Assembly (NCBI GenBank): GCA_002725995.1
Contig: PBRQ01000026.1
Location: 1-56,970 of the forward strand
From: Gammaproteobacteria bacterium
GTDB lineage: Bacteria > Pseudomonadota > Gammaproteobacteria > Pseudomonadales > Azotimanducaceae
DNA length: 56,970 nt
Direction: 5' to 3'
Every line of letters begins with the position of its first letter. Within the stretch, counting starts at the first letter, position 1. Below are positions 9,848 to 16,657 of this stretch, piece by piece. The translations under genes and the position numbers were made by a program. Under the pieces are notes generated by a model. It was given only the letters and a program-made list of their open reading frames with translations, had not been told where the DNA came from and did no database searches.

Positions 9848-10963
9848 ATGGATCACATCAACACCTGCATTGTCGGTGCTGGCGTTATTGGCCTGGCCAT
9901 TGGTCGGAAGCTTGCTTCGTCCCAATCTGAAGTTATCGTGCTTGATAAGCACCGGCACTATGGTCAGGGCATTAGCAGTCGAAACAGCGAAGTCATCCAT
10001 GCCGGGATTTATTATCCCGAAAACTCGCTGAAGGCATCACTGTGCGTCAGGGGTAAAAATCTGCTCTATGACTATTGTGGTGAGCGCGGTGTCGCCGTCA
10101 AACCCTGCGGCAAGTTAATTGTTGCAACCTGTCCTGAGGAAGAAGCCAAGCTGGAAAATATCCTGGAAAAAGCTTCAGTCAACGGCGTGGATGATCTTGA
10201 GCTCTGGTCAGGCCCTACTGTTGCTAAGAAGGAACCTCAGGTGCGGGCAACTATGGGGTTGCACTCACCATCCACGGGGATTGTCAGCAGTCACCAGCTA
10301 ATGACGGCCTTCCTCGCTGACATTGAGCAGTTTGATGGCAGGTTCGTAGGCGGTGCACTGGTAACGTCCATCGAAGTACAAAGGGACAGGTTCCTGGTGG
10401 CGTGTGATGTGCAGGGTGGATCATACGTCTTTACCTGCAGGGTGCTCGTGAACGCTGCCGGCCTTGGTGCGCAGAAACTTGCGTCCAGTATTCTTAATCT
10501 CGATGAAACAACTATCCCTAGACTGCACTACTGCAAGGGGAGCTATTTTTTGCTGGCATCTCAGAATCCCTTCACTCACCTTATCTATCCGGTGCCGGAG
10601 GCGCATGCTAGTGGCCTCGGTATACATGCAACATTTGATCTGGGGGGGCAGGTCAAATTTGGTCCTGACGTTGAATACATGGATAGTGAAGATTATTCGG
10701 TTTCCACGGATAGGTTGGCTGGTTACTACTCGGCTATACGCCGGTATTACCCCACCTTAGAAGATGGCCAGCTTAGCGCTGCCTATGCTGGAATTAGACC
10801 CAAATTACAGGGGCTCGGAGAACCGGCTTCAGACTTCGTTATTCAGGGAGAAAGTATTCACGGTATTGAACGATTGATTCAGCTTTATGGCATTGAGTCC
10901 CCTGGTTTGACATCTTCCATGGCCATAGCAGATTATGTGGCTGACCGTTTGAAAGATCATTGA
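9848..10963 (+). CDS. lhgO: FAD-dependent L-2-hydroxyglutarate oxidase-like protein
   Basis: This is a DAO-superfamily flavoenzyme of the L-2-hydroxyglutarate dehydrogenase type, which oxidises L-2-hydroxyglutarate to 2-oxoglutarate and passes electrons to oxygen or the quinone pool. The N-terminal Rossmann motif GAGVIGLAIG (about 9-18) binds FAD. The family motif SSRNSEVIHAGIYYPENS follows at about 42-59, and a C-terminal YAGIRPKLQ segment (near 312) and GIESPGLTSSMAIA close the FAD site. The 371 residues are slightly shorter than E. coli LhgO. It starts a plus-strand run with a CzcD-like gene 19 bases downstream. Other 2-hydroxyacid or amine substrates cannot be excluded. Confidence 0.82.
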   Translation: MDHINTCIVGAGVIGLAIGRKLASSQSEVIVLDKHRHYGQGISSRNSEVIHAGIYYPENSLKASLCVRGKNLLYDYCGERGVAVKPCGKLIVATCPEEEAKLENILEKASVNGVDDLELWSGPTVAKKEPQVRATMGLHSPSTGIVSSHQLMTAFLADIEQFDGRFVGGALVTSIEVQRDRFLVACDVQGGSYVFTCRVLVNAAGLGAQKLASSILNLDETTIPRLHYCKGSYFLLASQNPFTHLIYPVPEAHASGLGIHATFDLGGQVKFGPDVEYMDSEDYSVSTDRLAGYYSAIRRYYPTLEDGQLSAAYAGIRPKLQGLGEPASDFVIQGESIHGIERLIQLYGIESPGLTSSMAIADYVADRLKDH

Positions 10964-10982
10964 CCTTGTTCCTGCTTCAGGG

Positions 10983-11963
10983 ATGACAATTGGCAGAATG
11001 CACACTCACGCTAACGACAATCACACAAACGACAGCTACATGGGAGAACAGAGTTCCCCGGATGCTCATCATGACCACAGTCATGGAGTAAGTTTCGAGA
11101 ATATCAATCTGAGCTTTATTATTGCTGTAGCGGCGAATTTGCTGTTTACGGGAATTGAGGCGGTATGTGCCGTAGTCGCCAACTCCGTGAGTCTGTTAGG
11201 TGATGCCGGGCATAACTTTTCTGATGTACTCGGACTATTGCTGGCGTGGGGAGCCACATATCTTGCCAGCAAGAAGGCCGGTGAATTGTACAGTTATGGA
11301 TATCGGCGCACGACAATACTTGCCGCCATTATTAATGCCACGGTGCTGGTATTTGCAGCCTTTTACATAGCGTTCGAATCCATAGAAAAATTTCTTTCTC
11401 CTTCACCCATAGCTGAAATTCCCATGATGATTGTTGCCAGTATCGGCATCGCAATCAATGCCGGTACAGCAATGCTATTTGTGAAGGGGCGCAAAAGTGA
11501 CCTCAACCTCAGGGGAGCTTTTTTGCATCTTGCGTACGACGCCGTGGTCTCGGCTGGGGTCGTTGTGGGGGCTATCGTGATCTATTTTACGGGCTGGCTG
11601 TGGATCGACCCGATGGTTGGACTATTGATTGTATTCGTAATCCTGGCCGGAACCTGGGGTCTATTAAGAGATTCGGTTAACCTGATATTGGATGCCGTGC
11701 CTCAAGGTATTGATCGTCAGGCAGTGTACCAATATCTGCAGGGCATTGCTGGCGTTAGCCAGGTCCATGATTTACATATCTGGGCGATGAGCACCTATGA
11801 AAACTGCCTGACTGCACACCTGGTAATGCCGGAAAATACGCTTTGGGACTCCGAAGACGGGTACACGAGTATTGGCGCTTCCCTGAGAGATAAGTTTAAC
11901 ATCCACCATGTTACGCTCCAGGTTGAGAAAGACCTTGAGTGCGCAAATACTGATTGTGATTAG
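10983..11963 (+). CDS. Cation diffusion facilitator, CzcD/ZitB-like
   Basis: An inner-membrane zinc (possibly cobalt or cadmium) exporter. The cytosolic N-terminus is rich in histidine (MHTHANDNHTND, then DAHHDHSHG), as is usual in the CzcD/ZitB group. SLLGDAGHNFSDVLGLLLAW (about 78-97) holds the first HxxxD metal site and AYDAVVSAGVV near 185 lies where the second site normally reads HxxxD; here the first ligand position reads H-L-A-Y-D (FLHLAYDAVVS). Six helices and a C-terminal domain with DLHIWAMSTYENCLTAHLV are present. It is the second gene of a run that continues, 11 bases on, with the aldolase-like gene. It is a different CDF subgroup from the FieF-like protein nearby. Confidence 0.88.
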   Translation: MTIGRMHTHANDNHTNDSYMGEQSSPDAHHDHSHGVSFENINLSFIIAVAANLLFTGIEAVCAVVANSVSLLGDAGHNFSDVLGLLLAWGATYLASKKAGELYSYGYRRTTILAAIINATVLVFAAFYIAFESIEKFLSPSPIAEIPMMIVASIGIAINAGTAMLFVKGRKSDLNLRGAFLHLAYDAVVSAGVVVGAIVIYFTGWLWIDPMVGLLIVFVILAGTWGLLRDSVNLILDAVPQGIDRQAVYQYLQGIAGVSQVHDLHIWAMSTYENCLTAHLVMPENTLWDSEDGYTSIGASLRDKFNIHHVTLQVEKDLECANTDCD

Positions 11964-11974
11964 CGGTTCACGGA

Positions 11975-13150
11975 ATGCCGACGCTCCATCAATTTATTGA
12001 CGAATCAATAACGGGTGCCGTCACCGAGCCGGTGAAGCTGAGTGAACCGGTACCTGTTGAGCAACTGCCAACGCCCGCATTGATTATTGATCTCAATCTG
12101 TTCGATCAGAATCTCACCAAAATGCATCATTTCCTGGATCCGAGGGGTATTGGTCTTCGCTGTCACACGAAGATGCACAAGTGTCCGGTTATAGCCCATA
12201 AACAAATGGCTGCCGGGGCGGTTGGTGTTTGTACCGCGACAGTGAGTGAAGCTGAAATCATGCAGGTCAGCGGGATAGCCGATATTCTGATCACTTCAGC
12301 AGTAGTGACGCCGGAAAAAATCGATCGTGTACTAAAACTCGCCAGGACTAACCCAAAGCTGCAGATTGTCGTTGACAATATTGAGGTCGCAAATCGGTTC
12401 AACGAAGCTGCAAGCGAGAGCAACTTAGAACTGGGGGTGTTGATAGATCTCGACCCGGGGATGGGAAGAACTGGTATTGAAGCGGGAGGGCCCGCCCTGG
12501 TGCTTGCCAGGCACCTCGCTAATGAGTGCAACAATTTGCGATTTGATGGATTGCAGATGTATGCAGGGGACTGTATGCACCTGGAAGGTTTCGAAAATCG
12601 TCGCGAAAAGTATACCGGGGTAATGGAAAAGGGTGCTGAAACGAAAAGCCTGCTGGAAGAGGCTGGCATAGAGGTGGCCTTTTTCACCGGCGGTGGTACG
12701 GGGACATTTAATATTGAACCTGATGTCGGCCTGATGACGGATCTGCAGGCCGGATCCTATGCCTTTATGGACATTGAATACAGGGAGATTGGAGGTGAAG
12801 GAAGTGACAGGTTTGATACATTTGAACCTTCACTATTTGTCCTGGTGACTACAATCAGCAAGCCACAGCAACGGCTAATTACTGTTGATGCTGGTTTCAA
12901 ATCCTTTGCCTCTGATAAGATGGTGCCGGAATTCAGGGATGTCGAGGGTGTTATTTATCACTGGGGTGGAGATGAACACGGCATCATTCAACTGACCAAC
13001 CCATCGAAGGAAATCAGCCTGGGTGACAAGCTAGCCATGCTGGTCCCTCACTGTGATCCGACGGTAAATCTTTACGATTACTATTATCCAGTGAGGGATG
13101 GGAAGGTCGAAGAATTATGGCCTATAGCTGCGAGGGGGCGGTCACAGTAA
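11975..13150 (+). CDS. PLP- and metal-dependent D-threonine aldolase / D-3-hydroxyaspartate aldolase-like enzyme
   Basis: This belongs to the fold-type III DSD1/D-threonine aldolase family, which cleaves D-beta-hydroxy amino acids to glycine plus an aldehyde (acetaldehyde or glyoxylate). The N-terminal barrel starts with LPTPALIIDLNLFDQNL. RCHTKMHKCP contains the probable PLP lysine (Lys66). The C-terminal beta domain ends in PHCDPTVNLYD, the divalent-metal motif of D-threonine aldolases. The 391-residue length fits. Its stop codon is directly followed by the ATG of the MaoC-like hydratase, and mct comes next, so the three are surely one transcription unit. Because BhcC-type members of this family interconvert glycine plus glyoxylate and 3-hydroxyaspartate, a glyoxylate-linked role is attractive, but D-threonine or D-serine activity is possible. 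Confidence 0.8.
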   Translation: MPTLHQFIDESITGAVTEPVKLSEPVPVEQLPTPALIIDLNLFDQNLTKMHHFLDPRGIGLRCHTKMHKCPVIAHKQMAAGAVGVCTATVSEAEIMQVSGIADILITSAVVTPEKIDRVLKLARTNPKLQIVVDNIEVANRFNEAASESNLELGVLIDLDPGMGRTGIEAGGPALVLARHLANECNNLRFDGLQMYAGDCMHLEGFENRREKYTGVMEKGAETKSLLEEAGIEVAFFTGGGTGTFNIEPDVGLMTDLQAGSYAFMDIEYREIGGEGSDRFDTFEPSLFVLVTTISKPQQRLITVDAGFKSFASDKMVPEFRDVEGVIYHWGGDEHGIIQLTNPSKEISLGDKLAMLVPHCDPTVNLYDYYYPVRDGKVEELWPIAARGRSQ

Positions 13151-14158
13151 ATGGGGAAAGCACCATATTTTGAAGACATCTCGGTAGGTGAGGAGTTTAA
13201 TGATGTTCCAGCCGTAACGCTGACCGACGGGCACACCGCGATCCATCAGGCGCTGTTTGGCGACCGCTCAAGGTTACCCCTGGACCTGAAACTTAGTCAC
13301 AAGGTGACGGGCCACTCAAGCGCGCTTGTCAGCCCATCGCTGGTCAGTAATCTGGCGATTGGTCAAAGTACGCTGCCTTCACAAAGAGTAATGGGGAACC
13401 TGTTTTACAGGGGTTTACATTTTCACCGCTCTGTATTCGTGGGAGATACACTACGAACTACAACCCGGGTTGTTGCCCTGAGGCAAAACAAGTTAAAGGA
13501 GGGAAGACCAGCTTCGGGCATGGTCGCACTCGAGGTACATGTTACTAACCAGACCGGTGAAACGGTGCTCCTGTTCTGGCGTTGCCCCATGATCCCCTGT
13601 GAGGATCCGGCGGCGGATACCGGCAGGAATCACAGTTTCGACGGGATGCCGGAAACTATTTCAGACATGGACCTTGTGTCTCACATACCAGAATGGGACT
13701 ACGACCATTTTCGGGACGCCCTGACCGGAAAGCACTTTGCTGACTATCAGCCGGGAGATGTCTTTGCGGTTGAGTCACGGGATACGGTGACCCTTGCACC
13801 GGAGCTGGTTCGCATGACACTTAATATGGCGATGGCGCACACGGATGCGTCACGCAGTGTCTATGGCAAACGTCTGGTCTATGGCGGGCATACAATTTCC
13901 ATGGCAGCAGCTCAGATCAGTCATGCGCTTCCCAATCTAATTACCATTCTCGCCTGGTTTAAGTGTGACCACGTGGCGCCCGTGTTTGAATTTGATATCC
14001 TCAATAGTATCGTGCATGTTGAGGATTTATTGCCGGCGGACTCCTTTGGCCTCGCAAAAATTCATGTAGAAGTTTTTGCGACAAGAGGGCCGGAAGCGCC
14101 TGAAAGTGGTGACAATGTCAAGGTGCTGGACTGGCACCTTGCAGCACTGCTTGCCTAA
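13151..14158 (+). CDS. MaoC-like double hot-dog hydratase, probable mesaconyl-C4-CoA hydratase
   Basis: A 335-residue protein with two hot-dog halves: the first (PYFEDISVGEEFNDVPAVTLTDGHTAIHQALFGDR region) and the second (HFADYQPGDVF near 195 to KRLVYGGHTISMAAAQISHAL near 238-258). The layout matches mesaconyl-CoA hydratases (Mch, Meh) more than short R-specific enoyl-CoA hydratases. Meh hydrates mesaconyl-C4-CoA to (S)-citramalyl-CoA in the second cycle of the 3-hydroxypropionate bicycle. The specific call rests on the next gene being a clear mesaconyl-CoA C1-C4 transferase, which makes its substrate. It begins with no spacer after the aldolase stop and is 24 bases before mct. Confidence 0.75.
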   Translation: MGKAPYFEDISVGEEFNDVPAVTLTDGHTAIHQALFGDRSRLPLDLKLSHKVTGHSSALVSPSLVSNLAIGQSTLPSQRVMGNLFYRGLHFHRSVFVGDTLRTTTRVVALRQNKLKEGRPASGMVALEVHVTNQTGETVLLFWRCPMIPCEDPAADTGRNHSFDGMPETISDMDLVSHIPEWDYDHFRDALTGKHFADYQPGDVFAVESRDTVTLAPELVRMTLNMAMAHTDASRSVYGKRLVYGGHTISMAAAQISHALPNLITILAWFKCDHVAPVFEFDILNSIVHVEDLLPADSFGLAKIHVEVFATRGPEAPESGDNVKVLDWHLAALLA

Positions 14159-14182
14159 TTCGACAGATCAAAAGGAAGAACA

Positions 14183-15391
14183 TTGGCCGGAATACTTGAA
14201 GGACTGAGCATTGTCGAGGGCAGTGCATTTGTTGCTGCCCCCCTGGGCGGAATGACCTTGGCGCAGCTTGGAGCCGATGTCATCCGTTTTGACCCTATCG
14301 GTGGTGGGCTTGATTACAGGCGGTGGCCCGTAACTAAAGACGGACAGAGCCTCTTCTGGGCGGGCATGAACAAAGGGAAACGCTCTATTCAGGTGGACTT
14401 CAAGAAGCCTGAAGGCAGGGAACTGTTGACGGCGCTTATCAGTCGAAAGGGGCCTGACAATGGTATCTTCCTCACAAATTTTCCTGAGCGTGGTTGGTTG
14501 GCTTTCGATGCCCTGAAGGCCAACCGCGAGGATTTAGTCTATATCAATGTACTTGGTGATAGGAGGGGCGGTTCTGCGCTCGATTACACGGTGAACTGTG
14601 CCGTGGGATTCGCTAATGCCAATGGAAAGTCCGAGGGTGAAGGGCCTGCCAACTACCTGCTGCCAGCCTGGGACAATATAACCGGGCAGATGGCTGCGGT
14701 TGCTTTACTGGCCGCCGAGAGGCATCGCCGGCTAAAGGGCGAAGGTCAACTGGTCAAAATAGCTTTGAAGGACGTGGCACTCGCCATAACGGGCCATCTT
14801 GGCAATATCGGTGAAGTAGCAGTTAATCAGGTTGATAGGGAAAAAGTTGGCAACTATCTCTATGGCGCATTCGGCCGAGACTTTCTGACGAAGGATAACG
14901 AACGCGTAATGATTGTTGGGCTAACGCCAAGGCAGTGGCAGGGAATCAAGGAGTCCATGAAAATGACGCAAGCCGTTGCCGAACTGGAAGTGAAGCTGGG
15001 AGTGAACCTGGATCTTGAAGGAGAACGTTTCCTCGCCAGGAAAGCAATTGCCCAACTGGTGGAACCGTGGTTCAAGAAATACAACTACGATGAAATTACC
15101 TCCCTATTTGATCAGCATGGGGTTTGCTATGGACCCTACAGAAGTTTTAAACAGATGGTGGAAGACGATATTGATTGTTCGCTCGATAATCCGCTTTTCT
15201 CAATGGTTGAGCAGCCAGGAATTGGTGAATACCTGGCGCCGGCGTCTCCCATCAGGTTCTCTGAGACTAAAAATCTGGAAGCCAGCCCGGCACCGGTGCT
15301 CGGAGAGCACACGGATCAAATCCTCGCCGAGGACCTGGGTTTATCTTCTGGTGAAATTGGAGCCCTGCATGACACCAGGATAGTCGCCTGA
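14183..15391 (+). CDS. mct: Mesaconyl-CoA C1-C4 CoA transferase (2-methylfumaryl-CoA isomerase)
   Basis: A family III CoA transferase of 402 residues that moves CoA within mesaconate from C1 to C4. The N-terminal EGSAFVAAPLGGMTLAQLG (about 12-30), the RFDPIGGGLDYRRWPVT stretch and KIALKDVALAITGHLG closely recall the Chloroflexus enzyme as I remember it. The conserved catalytic aspartate is expected in LPAWDNITGQ (Asp164). Translation starts at TTG 14183 behind AAGGAAGA. It ends the aldolase-Meh-Mct unit and is followed by a probable terminator. In Chloroflexus Mct and Meh turn mesaconyl-C1-CoA, made from propionyl-CoA and glyoxylate, into citramalyl-CoA, which is split to acetyl-CoA and pyruvate. 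The lyase (Mcl) is not in this window. Confidence 0.88.
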   Translation: MAGILEGLSIVEGSAFVAAPLGGMTLAQLGADVIRFDPIGGGLDYRRWPVTKDGQSLFWAGMNKGKRSIQVDFKKPEGRELLTALISRKGPDNGIFLTNFPERGWLAFDALKANREDLVYINVLGDRRGGSALDYTVNCAVGFANANGKSEGEGPANYLLPAWDNITGQMAAVALLAAERHRRLKGEGQLVKIALKDVALAITGHLGNIGEVAVNQVDREKVGNYLYGAFGRDFLTKDNERVMIVGLTPRQWQGIKESMKMTQAVAELEVKLGVNLDLEGERFLARKAIAQLVEPWFKKYNYDEITSLFDQHGVCYGPYRSFKQMVEDDIDCSLDNPLFSMVEQPGIGEYLAPASPIRFSETKNLEASPAPVLGEHTDQILAEDLGLSSGEIGALHDTRIVA

Positions 15392-15398
15392 TTGATAG

Positions 15399-15428
15399 CG
15401 ACCCTCGATATGGGGTCGGTTCTTGATT
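15399..15428 (+). terminator. Probable intrinsic terminator after mct
   Basis: CGACCC (15399-15404) pairs with GGGTCG (15413-15418), followed by a U-rich stretch (gttcttgatttttc). It lies 8 bases past the mct stop codon. The stem is short and the U-run interrupted, so strength is uncertain. A second small hairpin, GCTGA/TCAGC, follows at about 15499-15513. Confidence 0.5.
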
Positions 15429-15560
15429 TTTCAGCCGCTATAGATGATGGAATGCTTTGATTTTATTGAGTATTTTTGCCTGATAGTGAGGAATTTACGC
15501 TGATAATTTCAGCATTTATGTTACAGTGTTGCTGGTCAATATTGCAGGAGTGCAAAGCGA

Positions 15561-16220
15561 GTGTTTGAACTGGTCCAGGCTGGCGGATGGCTGATGTTCC
15601 CGATTATCCTGTGTTCAATTATTTCCACCGCTATTTGTGTCGAACGCTTTTGGACACTGCGAGCTAAGCAGGTCGCACCAAAGACCCTGCTTGCCCATGT
15701 ATGGAACTCGATCAAGGCAAATGAAATGGATGGCAGGCGGCTGCGCGAGCTGCGAGGCCATTCTCCCCTTGGACAAATACTGGCCGCTGGCATAAGTAGT
15801 CAGCGCCGCGGTCGTGAAATGATGAAGGAGAGTATTGAAGAGGTAGGAGGTCATGTTGTTCACGAGCTTGAACGTTACCTCAATACCCTTGGTACCGTGG
15901 CTGCAATTTCTCCCTTGCTGGGGTTGTTGGGAACGGTCATAGGCATGATTAAGGTCTTCAGCGCAATTCGATTGGAAGGAGCTGGTAACGCCGCAATATT
16001 AGCTGGAGGCATATCTGAAGCACTCATAACGACGGCTGCAGGTTTGACGGTTGCCATACCAAGTCTGTTTTTTCATCGCTATTTTCTACGCAAGGTAGAT
16101 GAATTGGTCATCAGTATGGAGCAGGAAGCATTAAAGCTGATTGAAGTCCTCAATGCGGAGAGGGTGGATCGAGGCTCTGATGTAAGAAAACCAGAAATAG
16201 CACAGGTAGCCGGGAGGTGA
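15561..16220 (+). CDS. exbB: MotA/TolQ/ExbB proton channel family protein
   Basis: This inner-membrane protein partners with the ExbD-type protein that follows to convert proton motive force into mechanical work, normally for TonB-dependent outer-membrane transport. The 219-residue protein has three membrane helices: about 10-32, and two in the C-terminal half (LGTVAAISPLLGLLGTVIGMIKVF, then ALITTAAGLTVAIPSLFFHRYF). The conserved ISPLLGLLGTVIGM and EALITTAAGLTVAIP motifs line the channel. Start is GTG 15561 with GGAG about ten bases upstream. Its TGA overlaps the GTG of exbD (GTGA). Position before lpxK-ycaR-kdsB matches many gammaproteobacteria. No tonB is present, so a specific TonB or Tol role is not shown. 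Confidence 0.92.
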   Translation: MFELVQAGGWLMFPIILCSIISTAICVERFWTLRAKQVAPKTLLAHVWNSIKANEMDGRRLRELRGHSPLGQILAAGISSQRRGREMMKESIEEVGGHVVHELERYLNTLGTVAAISPLLGLLGTVIGMIKVFSAIRLEGAGNAAILAGGISEALITTAAGLTVAIPSLFFHRYFLRKVDELVISMEQEALKLIEVLNAERVDRGSDVRKPEIAQVAGR

Positions 16221-16645
16221 GATTTGCCCAGCGAACCAGGGCCGAGGTAGAAGTAAACCTTACACCACTGATCGATGTTGTATTCCTGTTGCTCATTTTT
16301 TTCATGGTCTCCACTACCTTTACAAAAGAAACCCAGATATCGATTGAACTGCCAGAAGCCAGTGGCGATCCTGCAAGAATCGCCGAGAAACAGATCGAAA
16401 TTTCTATTTCCAGTACCGGGAATTATGCAATGAATGAGGTTGCATTGCTTAAGAGTGACCTGGAAAACTTGAAAACAGCTATAGGAAAGGTTTCAGGTGG
16501 AGACAATTCGATACCAATGATCATCACCGCAGACGCATCTACGCCCCATCAGTCGGTTGTTACAGCGATGAATGCTGCCGGTCAGCTCGGCTTTGTAAAG
16601 CTGAGCATAACGACCAAGAATTCAACTGAAAAAGACAGTCAGTGA
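16217..16645 (+). CDS. exbD: ExbD/TolR family biopolymer transport protein
   Basis: ExbD forms the periplasm-facing partner of the ExbB channel. The 142-residue protein has one N-terminal helix containing NLTPLIDVVFLLLIFFMVSTTF, whose Asp (about residue 20) is the proton-carrying residue, then a small periplasmic domain ending near LGFVKLSITT. It starts at GTG 16217 within the exbB stop (GTGA overlap), which indicates translational coupling. The msbA-lpxK fusion gene begins 12 bases after its stop, so exbB, exbD, msbA-lpxK, ycaR and kdsB are likely one operon. Confidence 0.92.
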   Translation: MRFAQRTRAEVEVNLTPLIDVVFLLLIFFMVSTTFTKETQISIELPEASGDPARIAEKQIEISISSTGNYAMNEVALLKSDLENLKTAIGKVSGGDNSIPMIITADASTPHQSVVTAMNAAGQLGFVKLSITTKNSTEKDSQ

Positions 16646-16657
16646 CAAGCCGCTAGA

